Assembly (NCBI RefSeq): GCF_963676475.1
Contig: NZ_OY781106.1
Coordinates: 310,001 to 374,000, forward strand
DNA from: an uncultured Celeribacter sp.
Lineage (GTDB): Bacteria > Pseudomonadota > Alphaproteobacteria > Rhodobacterales > Rhodobacteraceae
Reading direction: 5' to 3'
DNA length: 64,000 nt
Part shown: in pieces, positions 25,315 through 32,319 of the stretch
Layout: each line of letters starts with the position of its first letter
Position numbering within the stretch: position 1 is the first letter of the stretch
Notes under the pieces: generated by a model
What the model was told of the DNA's origin: nothing
What the model saw: only the letters and a program-made list of their open reading frames with translations
The model's database searches: none
Program-made: the position numbers and the translations under genes

Positions 25315-25396
25315 CAAAAAAAAGGCCGAGCAAAGCTCGGCCTAAGTCCAACAGGGAGGTAAAACCGCCGCGAGTTTCCTCATTTGGCGGCCTCAT
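25315..25396 (-). ncRNA. Candidate small RNA with CCUCCC motif and intrinsic terminator
   Basis: Minus-strand transcript predicted from about 25396 to 25315. It would start with a hairpin (CCGCC ... GGCGG enclosing GAG-GAAA-CTC), continue with an unpaired stretch holding ACCTCCCTG (CCTCCC at 25359-25354), and end in a 9-bp terminator stem AGGCCGAGC/GCTCGGCCT (25343-25323) followed by eight T. It ends 130 bases before purL and follows a sigma32-like promoter. The layout resembles the stress-induced CCUCCUCCC ('cuckoo') RNAs of Rhodobacter. A small protein is unlikely: the only open frame runs through the terminator. Confidence 0.6.
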
Positions 25397-25402
25397 TGCT
25401 GC

Positions 25403-25431
25403 ATTTAGGGGCAGTTTGTGAATCGTTCAAG
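25403..25431 (-). promoter_or_regulatory. Sigma32 (RpoH)-like promoter of the candidate small RNA
   Basis: On the minus strand CTTGAA (25431-25426), 14 bases, then CCCCTAAAT (25411-25403). This is close to the RpoH consensus CTTGAAA - 13 to 15 bases - CCCCATnT. A start near 25396 is expected. Confidence 0.55.
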
Positions 25432-25536
25432 GGATTTTCTGCGATTGCAGCGCAATGCTGCCATGCGGAAATCGCATATCTGTCGAGGCTTAGCCCAAAA
25501 CAATCTGCAAATGCGAAGACCGGGGGAGCCTGCGGC

Positions 25537-26445
25537 TCAGGCGTTTTCGTCCTCGTCGCGCATATTGCGGCGGTGGGCGTTGATCTCTGCGGTGATGAAG
25601 TCGCGGAACACTTCGATCCGTTTCGAATGCCGCAGCTCCTCGGGGTAGGCGAGGAAGACGGGCACTTCGCCGCTCTCCAGATCAGGCAGCACACGGACCA
25701 GATGCGGTGCGCTTTCGACGAGATAATCGGGCAGGACGCCGATACCGAGGTGGTTCAGCACGGCTTGAAGCACGCCGAAATAGTTGTTCACGAAGAGCTT
25801 CGAGCGAATGTCATGTTCGTTAAGCTCTTCGACCAACCGGGCGCCGGCGGCGACCTGATGCGCGTTCGGGTTCTGACAGATCAGACGATGCCCGGACAGA
25901 TCGTCCACGCTTTCGGGTGTTCCGAATTTTTCGAGATAGTCCTCGGTCGCAAAGAGCCGCATGCGAATGTTCATGAGACGCTTGCGAATGAGATCGGCCT
26001 GCGACGGTTCTTTCATCCGAATGGCGACATCGGCCTCACGCATCGGTAGATCGAGCACGCGCTCTTCGAGCATCAGGTCGATCTTGAGATCAGGGTATTT
26101 GTCATAAAGCTTGGACAGGCGCGGCGCGAGCCAGAGCGTGCCAAAGCCGGTGGCGGAGGTCACGCGCAGCTCGCCATACACCTCTTCCTCGCTGTCGCGG
26201 ATGCGCGCGGCGGCGGCATCGAGGCGTTTGGCCATCGAACGGGTCGCCTCAAAAAGCAACTCGCCCTGTTCGGTCAGAATCAGCCCGCGGGCATGGCGGT
26301 GGAACAGGGTGGTGGAGAGCGATTCTTCGAGCGCGCGGATTTGGCGCGACACGGCGGACTGGCTCAAATGCAGCGTATCCCCGGCATGGGTCAAAGACCC
26401 CGCATCCGCAACCGCGTGGAAAATTCTCAGTTTGTCCCAGTCCAT
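25537..26445 (-). CDS. LysR-family regulator
   Basis: 302 residues: MDWDKLRIFHAVADAGSLTH, helix-turn-helix LSQSAVSRQIRALEESL, and a LysR substrate domain. The start at 26445 is preferred over GTG 26454 and ATG 26451 because AGCAGG is correctly spaced from it. It belongs to the same general group as VtlR/LsrB-type alphaproteobacterial regulators by its N terminus, but this is not certain. The neighbour across the gap is an acyltransferase read the other way; the target genes are unknown. Confidence 0.87.
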   Translation of the reverse strand: MDWDKLRIFHAVADAGSLTHAGDTLHLSQSAVSRQIRALEESLSTTLFHRHARGLILTEQGELLFEATRSMAKRLDAAAARIRDSEEEVYGELRVTSATGFGTLWLAPRLSKLYDKYPDLKIDLMLEERVLDLPMREADVAIRMKEPSQADLIRKRLMNIRMRLFATEDYLEKFGTPESVDDLSGHRLICQNPNAHQVAAGARLVEELNEHDIRSKLFVNNYFGVLQAVLNHLGIGVLPDYLVESAPHLVRVLPDLESGEVPVFLAYPEELRHSKRIEVFRDFITAEINAHRRNMRDEDENA

Positions 26446-26685
26446 ACCCATCACCTGCTTCGATTTACCGTCATTTTACACAATATAGGGGCTGACGGCG
26501 CGTTTTGGCCGCTTCTTTCGTTTTTTTTGCCCAGACCGCAAGCGAAATGCTTTGCGCTAACACAAATTACCGTAGGAAAGTTGAGCATTTGCAAATTTTT
26601 CAGGCGATGTGATCCCTGCGGCTCTGGCTTGGCCTTGATGCGGATTTTTCATATCGTTTTCGTGACGATCAGGGAGGATCAGGGC

Positions 26686-27654
26686 ATGGATGTCAAAGAT
26701 CAGGAGGTCGGCCTGATGCCAGAGCACACGGGGGGCAAGCGCGCCGGTTTCGACGCCGGACAGGCGGCGCGGGACATCTCCTATGCCAGTTCGGCGGCGA
26801 CGCGGTCAGGCCGCGTTTTGATCCGCTTGATGGAAAACGCGACCGGGCGGTTGGGCGTGATCCGCCGTGCCAAGGGCTATGATGCGGAGGTCGCGGCGGG
26901 GCGTGATTTCTGGGCGGTGATGGCGGAACGTTACGGGTTAAGCCTTGAGGTCATTCGGGGCAGTTTGGGCAATATCCCGGCGCAAGGCCCGCTGATCGTG
27001 GTTGCAAATCACCCCTACGGCATTCTCGATGGGCTGATGCTGGGGCATATCCTGTCGCTGGCGCGCGGCGATTTTCGCATTCTGGCGCATCGGGTTTTCA
27101 AGAAGGCCGAGGACATCGACCGCGTGATCCTGCCGATTTCTTTCGAGGAGACGAAGGAGGCGGTGGCGCTCAATCTGGAGACCCGCAAGGCGGCGCTGCG
27201 CTATCTCGCCGACGGCGGCTGCATCGGCATCTTTCCGGGCGGCACGGTGTCGACCTCCGCCAAGCCTCTGGGGCAGCCTTTGGATCCCGGCTGGCGGGCG
27301 TTTACCGCGAAAATGGTGGCGAAATCCGGGGCCACGGTGGTGCCGATCTATTTCGACGGGGCCAATTCGCGTCTGTTCCAATTGGCGAGCCATCTGCATG
27401 CGACTTTGCGGATGGGCCTCTTGATCCGAGAGTTCCGCCGCAGCTTAGGCGCGCCGGTGCGGGTGGCGATTGGCGCGCCCATTGGGCCGGAGCGTCTGGC
27501 CGAATTCCGCGGCGATGCGAAAAAGTTGATGGATTTTCTGCGCGCCGAGACCTATTCACTATCGTCAAAGCCTTTGGTTCAGGCCGGGCTGGGCTTTGAA
27601 TTCGAAGCGAAACATGGCGCAAAGGTCCGACAGGGCCTGAAGGATCGGTATTGA
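26686..27654 (+). CDS. PlsC-type lysophospholipid acyltransferase
   Basis: 322 residues. The acyltransferase motifs are NHPYGILDG (the HX4D box, about residue 108) and FPGGTVS (about 186), followed by VVPIYFDG. There is no clear membrane helix, only an amphipathic C-terminal half. Proteins of this form acylate lyso-ornithine or lysophospholipids; the substrate is not resolved. The ATG at 26686 follows AGGGAGG; longer in-frame starts overlap the divergent LysR gene. It ends one base before murI, so the two are probably co-translated. Confidence 0.85.
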   Translation: MDVKDQEVGLMPEHTGGKRAGFDAGQAARDISYASSAATRSGRVLIRLMENATGRLGVIRRAKGYDAEVAAGRDFWAVMAERYGLSLEVIRGSLGNIPAQGPLIVVANHPYGILDGLMLGHILSLARGDFRILAHRVFKKAEDIDRVILPISFEETKEAVALNLETRKAALRYLADGGCIGIFPGGTVSTSAKPLGQPLDPGWRAFTAKMVAKSGATVVPIYFDGANSRLFQLASHLHATLRMGLLIREFRRSLGAPVRVAIGAPIGPERLAEFRGDAKKLMDFLRAETYSLSSKPLVQAGLGFEFEAKHGAKVRQGLKDRY

Positions 27655-27655
27655 G

Positions 27656-28468
27656 ATGGCAGTCGGTATTTTTGACAGTGGTTTGGGCGGGTTGACGGTC
27701 TATGACGCGGTGTCGAAACGTCTGCCTGACGTGCCGCTCGTGTATTTCGGCGACAATGCGCATGCGCCTTATGGGGTGCGCACAGCGGATGACATTTACA
27801 ATCTGACGACGGCTGCCGTAGAGCGGCTTTGGGAGGCGGGCTGTGATCTCGTGATCCTCGCGTGTAACACGGCCTCTGCGGCGGCGCTCAGGCGGATGCA
27901 GGAAAGCTGGATCCCGCGCGACAAACGTGTGCTGGGTGTTTTCGTGCCGCTGATCGAGGCGCTGACCGAGCGGCAATGGGGCGACAATTCGCCGCCACGT
28001 GAGGTCGATGTAAAACATGTGGCGCTGTTTGCGACGCCTGCCACGGTCGCCTCGCGGGCGTTCCAGCGCGAGTTGGCGTTTCGCGCCATCGGCGTGGATG
28101 TCGAGGCGCAGGCTTGTGGCGGTGTGGTTGACGCGATCGAAGACGGCGACATGATCCTCGCCGATGCGCTGGTGCGCTCGCACGTCGATGCGCTCAAACG
28201 CAAGATGCCGACGCCGGATGCGGCCATTCTGGGCTGTACCCATTATCCGATGATGGAAGAGGCGTTTCAGGACGCGCTTGGGGCGGATGTGAAGGTGTTC
28301 AGTCAGGCCAATCTGGTGGCCTCGTCACTGGATGACTACTTGAAGCGTCACCCGCAGATGATCGGGTCGGGCAACGAGTCGATGTTCCTGACCACGGGCG
28401 ATCCGGCGAAAGTGTCCCGAGGCGCGACGCAATTCCTGCGACGAAAAGTCGAGTTCATCAAAGCGTAA
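27656..28468 (+). CDS. murI: Glutamate racemase
   Basis: 270 residues. MAVGIFDSGLGGLTV holds the N-terminal Asp/Ser pair, with catalytic cysteines C70 (LACNTAS) and the later GCTHYP (about residue 193). It supplies D-glutamate for peptidoglycan. It starts 1 base after the acyltransferase stop. Length is typical. Confidence 0.95.
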   Translation: MAVGIFDSGLGGLTVYDAVSKRLPDVPLVYFGDNAHAPYGVRTADDIYNLTTAAVERLWEAGCDLVILACNTASAAALRRMQESWIPRDKRVLGVFVPLIEALTERQWGDNSPPREVDVKHVALFATPATVASRAFQRELAFRAIGVDVEAQACGGVVDAIEDGDMILADALVRSHVDALKRKMPTPDAAILGCTHYPMMEEAFQDALGADVKVFSQANLVASSLDDYLKRHPQMIGSGNESMFLTTGDPAKVSRGATQFLRRKVEFIKA

Positions 28469-28589
28469 GGGGCAGTTTGCCCTGCGGTGACCCGTCGCAA
28501 TTGCGATAAAATCAGAATTCTTCTAAATTAAGCGCTCAGGCTTGCGCCCGATCTAAGGCAGTGCCTAGCCCCTATGAGAGACGACCGAC

Positions 28590-29618
28590 ATGACCTATAA
28601 AATCGCCATTCTGGGTGCCTCCGGCTATACCGGCGCCGAACTTGTCCGCCTGATTGCGACCCATCCGATGATGGAGATCGCGGCACTTTCTGGTGACCGC
28701 AAGGCAGGCATGGAGATGAGCGAGGTCTATCCGCATCTGCGCCACTTGGACTTGCCCGCGCTCTGCAAGATCGAAGACATTGATTTCGCGGAGGTCGATC
28801 TGGCGTTTTGCGCGCTGCCGCATGCGACCTCGCAGGCGGTGATCAAGGAGTTGCCGCCGACGACCAAAGTGGTGGACCTCTCCGCTGATTTCCGTCTGCG
28901 CGATCCGGCGGAATATGAGAAATGGTACGGCAAGCCGCATTCGGCGGTCGAGATTCAGAAAGAGGCCGTCTATGGCCTCACCGAATTCTACCGCGAAGAC
29001 ATCAAAGCCGCGCGACTGGTGGCCGGCACGGGCTGTAACGCCGCGACGGGGCAATTCGTCTTGCGGCCTTTGATTGCTGCCGGGGTGATTGATCTCGACC
29101 AGATCATTCTGGATCTCAAGGTGGCCGTTTCCGGCGCCGGGCGGTCTTTGAAAGAACATCTTTTGTACGGCGAGCTGGAAGACAACGCCTTTGGCTACTC
29201 TGTGGGCGGCAAGCACCGGCATCTGGGGGAATTCGATCAGGAATTCTCCAAAGTGGCCGGGCGGGATGTCCGCATTCAGTTCACGCCGCACCTCGTGCCC
29301 GCCACCCGCGGCATCCTCGCCACGGCTTACGTGCAGGGCGAAGCCACAGCCGTGCATTACGCGCTGGCCGACGCCTATATGAACGAGCCCTTCATTCAGG
29401 TTCTGCCCTATGGCCAAGTGCCCGCGATGAAACAGGTGCGCGGCTCGAATTTCTGTCACATCGGCGTGGTGGAAGACCGCATTCCGGGCCGCACCATCGT
29501 GATCGCCGCGCTTGATAACCTGACCAAAGGCTCGTCCGGTCAGGCCATCCAAAATGCCAACCTGATGCTGGGCCTTGATGAGACCACGGGTCTCATGAAC
29601 GTGCCTATGTATCCATAA
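28590..29618 (+). CDS. argC: N-acetyl-gamma-glutamyl-phosphate reductase
   Basis: 342 residues. NADP-binding GASGYTGAELVRL at the N terminus, catalytic Cys149 in AGTGCNAATG, and PHLVPATRGI later on. Third step of arginine synthesis from glutamate. This is the long argC type of alphaproteobacteria. A 121-base gap with AT-rich promoter-like DNA (28505-28530) precedes it. Confidence 0.96.
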   Translation: MTYKIAILGASGYTGAELVRLIATHPMMEIAALSGDRKAGMEMSEVYPHLRHLDLPALCKIEDIDFAEVDLAFCALPHATSQAVIKELPPTTKVVDLSADFRLRDPAEYEKWYGKPHSAVEIQKEAVYGLTEFYREDIKAARLVAGTGCNAATGQFVLRPLIAAGVIDLDQIILDLKVAVSGAGRSLKEHLLYGELEDNAFGYSVGGKHRHLGEFDQEFSKVAGRDVRIQFTPHLVPATRGILATAYVQGEATAVHYALADAYMNEPFIQVLPYGQVPAMKQVRGSNFCHIGVVEDRIPGRTIVIAALDNLTKGSSGQAIQNANLMLGLDETTGLMNVPMYP

Positions 29619-29661
29619 CGTATCCTTAATACGCAATTCAGGGACCTGAGGAGGAGACCCC

Positions 29662-30114
29662 ATGGCCGGTTTGAAGACCCTTAAAAAGAAACGCCGCGTA
29701 CAGGTGTTCGCCATTGCCGCTGTGGCGCTGTTGGTCTCCGTGTCCCTCATCGGCTACGCGTTTCGCGACGGCATCAACCTCTACCGCGACCCGTCGAAAG
29801 TCGTGGCCGAACCGCCGCGCGCGGGCGAGATTTTCCGTCTTGGCGGGCTGGTCGAAGACGGCACTCTGGTGCGCGGCGAAGGCACCCATGTGACCTTCTC
29901 CGTGACCGACGGGGCAGAAACCATCCCGGTGACTTTCGAAGGCGTTCTGCCGGATCTGTTCGGCGAAAACCAAGGCATGATCGGCACCGGCTCCATGGTC
30001 GGCGGCACCTTTGTGGCGACCGAAATTCTGGCGAAACACGACGAGACCTATATGCCGAAAGAGGTGATGGACTCGTTGAAAGAAACCGGGGTCTATAAAG
30101 AGCCGGAGAGCTAA
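29662..30114 (+). CDS. ccmE: Cytochrome c maturation heme chaperone CcmE
   Basis: 150 residues. Basic N terminus (KTLKKKRR), one membrane helix (about 13-32), and a periplasmic OB-fold domain with the covalent heme-binding His126 in AKHDETYMP. It takes heme from CcmABCD and passes it to CcmF/CcmH for attachment to cytochromes such as SoxA, SoxX and SoxD. AGGAGGAG precedes the ATG. It is separated from ccmF-ccmH by a five-gene insert. Confidence 0.95.
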   Translation: MAGLKTLKKKRRVQVFAIAAVALLVSVSLIGYAFRDGINLYRDPSKVVAEPPRAGEIFRLGGLVEDGTLVRGEGTHVTFSVTDGAETIPVTFEGVLPDLFGENQGMIGTGSMVGGTFVATEILAKHDETYMPKEVMDSLKETGVYKEPES

Positions 30115-30217
30115 GGTCCTCTGAATAAATCGTAAATCGGGAGGCGCGCGGTGATTTCCACGCGCGTTAACCTTTTTGCGTCAGCCTCAACTCATCAATT
30201 TGGTGGGATTGAGGCAA

Positions 30218-30829
30218 ATGAAAACAGTACAGCAAATCGCGATGGAGATCGTCGCCCGCGAGGGCGGCTACGTCAACGACCCGGACGATCCGGGCGGGGC
30301 CACGAACTACGGGGTCACGCTTGGGACGCTGCAACGTCTGGGCATTGATCTGGACGGCAATGGCCGGGTGAATGAGGCCGATGTCAAACGGCTGACCCGG
30401 GCCAAGGCGCGCGACATCTTTGTCGAACATTACTTTCACAGACCCCGGATCGACGAATTGCCGCCGGTGCTGCAGGCCTCCGTGTTCGACATGTATGTCA
30501 ACGCGGGCGCCAATGCGGTGCGGATTTTACAGCGGCTTTTGAACGAGATGGGTCAACGCATCGCCATTGACGGCAGCATCGGGCCGCAGACGATCGAGGC
30601 AGCGTTCATTGCGCAATCGCTGGCCCCGGCCTATCTGGCGGATGCCTACGGCATTGCGCGGCGTAACTACTACTACGCGCTGGCGGATCGTCGTCCGAGT
30701 TCGCGTAAATATGCCCGGCGGCGGGATGGCGGCAAGGGCGGCTGGATCATCCGCGCCGAAGAGTTCATTTCCCCGCGTTATCACCTGACGGAGGCCGAGC
30801 ATGCCGCCCGGGTGGCGACATGGGGTTGA
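30218..30829 (+). CDS. GTA-type endolysin, glycoside hydrolase 108 N-acetylmuramidase
   Basis: 203 residues. GH108 domain with catalytic Glu15 in AREGGYVNDPDDPGGATNYGVT-type motif (residues 13-34) and a C-terminal peptidoglycan-binding part (ILQRLLNEMG ... DGSIGPQTIEAAF). No signal peptide, as expected for a holin-dependent lysin. Together with the next gene it matches the endolysin/holin pair rcc00555-rcc00556 used by Rhodobacter capsulatus to release gene transfer agents. The ATG at 30218 has GATTGAGG upstream; it overlaps the holin gene by 10 bases. Confidence 0.88.
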   Translation: MKTVQQIAMEIVAREGGYVNDPDDPGGATNYGVTLGTLQRLGIDLDGNGRVNEADVKRLTRAKARDIFVEHYFHRPRIDELPPVLQASVFDMYVNAGANAVRILQRLLNEMGQRIAIDGSIGPQTIEAAFIAQSLAPAYLADAYGIARRNYYYALADRRPSSRKYARRRDGGKGGWIIRAEEFISPRYHLTEAEHAARVATWG

Positions 30830-31416
30830 TCGGCAAGGTGTTCGAGCTGCTCTTTGGCGACGGGCGCAATGTGATCCGCGACACGGCGGAGGTTTTTTTC
30901 GAAAATTCGGAAAACTCCGCCAACAGGGAGGCCAAGACACGCGCGGCGGCCTTGCAACAATTCGCCTCCGAATTCGCCATGGAGCGCAAGGGCTATTTCG
31001 ACCGTTTCATGGATGCGCTCAATCGCGTGCCGCGCCCGCTGATGGCTTTTGGCACCATCGGATTGTGCGTCTCGGCCATGGTCGATCCGATCTGGTTCGC
31101 GTCGCGGATGCAGGGCATCGCGCTCGTCCCGGAGCCTCTGTGGTGGCTGTTGGGCACGATCGTGTCGTTCTATTTCGGCGCGCGGTATCAGGTGAAATCT
31201 CAGGAATTTCAACGCTCTGTCGCCGCGACCGTGGCGCAGGCACCGAAGGTGACGGCCAATATCGCTGCGCTCAAGGCGCTGGAGGCCGGGGCCAATGGGA
31301 CCGGTGTGCCGGTGGCGACAACTTGGGATGCGGCGCCGGTTGAGCCGGTCGAGGTGCCGGGCGCAGAGGCGCCCAATCCTGCGCTTTTGGCATGGAGGGA
31401 GGGGCGTCATGAGTGA
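30820..31416 (+). CDS. GTA-type three-TM holin
   Basis: 198 residues, the holin-3TM (GTA holin) family. An N-terminal amphipathic region (MGLIGKVFELLFGDGRNVIRD) is followed by membrane helices around RPLMAFGTIGLCVSAMV and PLWWLLGTIVSFYFGARYQV, and a long Ala/Pro/Val cytoplasmic tail. It overlaps the endolysin stop by 10 bases. It is expected to permeabilise the inner membrane to let the muramidase reach the wall. No phage structural genes lie nearby, as in Rhodobacter, where the lysis genes are away from the main GTA cluster. Confidence 0.85.
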   Translation: MGLIGKVFELLFGDGRNVIRDTAEVFFENSENSANREAKTRAAALQQFASEFAMERKGYFDRFMDALNRVPRPLMAFGTIGLCVSAMVDPIWFASRMQGIALVPEPLWWLLGTIVSFYFGARYQVKSQEFQRSVAATVAQAPKVTANIAALKALEAGANGTGVPVATTWDAAPVEPVEVPGAEAPNPALLAWREGRHE

Positions 31417-31585
31417 TGTTCTGGTGCGCGCCCTCTCTGAGCATGGGCCTTGGGTCTTGATGGTGTTTTTCCTGCTCTACCGCGATCTGCAAAAGGATCA
31501 GGCGACCCGCGCGGTGCTCGACAAGAACACGCAGATCCTTGTGGAGATGACCACGATGATCCGCGAACGGTTGCCGCGAGGATGA
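31409..31585 (+). CDS. Small membrane protein, BhlA/UviB holin-like
   Basis: 58 residues: MSDVLVRALSEHGPWVLMVF, one membrane helix ending LLY, then a charged coiled tail (RDLQKDQATRAVLDKNTQIL ... IRERLPRG). The layout, with HGPW before a single helix and then a heptad tail, resembles BhlA/UviB-type small holins. The ATG at 31409 overlaps the holin stop by 8 bases, so it is translationally coupled. A second holin or pinholin role is inferred. Confidence 0.65.
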   Translation: MSDVLVRALSEHGPWVLMVFFLLYRDLQKDQATRAVLDKNTQILVEMTTMIRERLPRG

Positions 31586-31589
31586 GGAG

Positions 31590-31736
31590 ATGACGGATAT
31601 GGCGCGTCTCATGCGGTGGATATGGCAGAAATTGCGGGAGCTTTGGCTCGGCGAGGCGCTGAGCAAGGCTTTGAAACGGAACCGGGAGGCGGCGGCCGCT
31701 TTGGACGCTGTCGTCAAGGAGATGTTGGAACAATGA
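31590..31736 (+). CDS. 48-residue protein in the lysis module
   Basis: MTDMARLMRWIWQKLRELWL, then GEALSKALKRNREAAAALDA and the C terminus VVKEMLEQ. An amphipathic N-terminal helix with four Trp and basic residues is followed by a charged helix. It starts 4 bases after the previous stop, with AGGAG overlapping it, and its stop overlaps the next ATG (ATGA), so four genes in a row are coupled. No family recognised. Confidence 0.6.
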   Translation: MTDMARLMRWIWQKLRELWLGEALSKALKRNREAAAALDAVVKEMLEQ

Positions 31737-32155
31737 AACAGGTGATGACACTTTACGGCCTCGTCTTGGTGGCGGCCGGTTTGGCGGTGGCGGCCCTCGG
31801 GCTGGAGCAGGCGCTGTTGCTGGCTTACGGGGCGATCTCGCTCATGGCCTTGATGATCTCGGCCACGTTTCTCTGGCTTTGGCAGGTGCGGGCGACGCCT
31901 TTGGCGCTTGGCATGTCTTTGTCCTGGGCGGGATCGGGTCTGACGATTGGCTGGTGGTGGGCCATGCAGATCGCACAGAGCCCGGTGTGGGGCATGGAGG
32001 CGGCGATGCTGTTTCTGTTCCTGTCGCTGCTGATCGCCGGGGCGGTGCTTCACTTTTCGGTGATACAGGGCAGTTTCGGTCTCTCGGGCCTGAGTTTCCT
32101 TTGGCCGGTTCTGGGCGCGTTGCTTGTCTCTTTTGGGGTCCTGTTGCTGCTGTAA
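31733..32155 (+). CDS. Small polytopic membrane protein
   Basis: 140 residues with four predicted membrane helices (about 5-25, 30-52, 60-82, 88-135 in two parts). No recognised domain. The ATG at 31733 overlaps the previous stop. It is followed by a terminator, so it closes the transcript that starts at ccmE or the endolysin. The role is unknown; the coupling ties it to the lysis genes more than to ccmF. Confidence 0.65.
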   Translation: MKQVMTLYGLVLVAAGLAVAALGLEQALLLAYGAISLMALMISATFLWLWQVRATPLALGMSLSWAGSGLTIGWWWAMQIAQSPVWGMEAAMLFLFLSLLIAGAVLHFSVIQGSFGLSGLSFLWPVLGALLVSFGVLLLL

Positions 32156-32184
32156 GGCACGCGGGTTGGTGGGAAGAGACGGGG

Positions 32185-32213
32185 AAGGGGGCCGCACTGG
32201 CCCCTTTCCTTTA
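32185..32213 (+). terminator. Terminator before ccmF
   Basis: 9-bp stem (32185-32193 with 32199-32207, one G-U pair) and a 5-base loop, followed by CTTTCCTTTA. It separates the lysis module from ccmF. Confidence 0.75.
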
Positions 32214-32319
32214 TGTATATGTCCTACGACCTTCGTTCATTTCCTTGCGACATCCGCGCGCAGCCCATTGGCGCAGCCTCTTCAACCGGGTAGAACGGAG
32301 ATCAACAGGGGAGGCGCCT

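Noticed and set aside
24965..25396. 143-codon minus-strand frame starting in the candidate small RNA
   Set aside because: It runs through a perfect terminator and into purL in another frame; codons and sequence look random.
30151..30180. CtrA site (TTAA-N7-TTAA) upstream of the GTA endolysin
   Set aside because: Only one half (TTAACC at 30167-30172) is present; the second half does not match, so it is mentioned in the GTA finding but not called.
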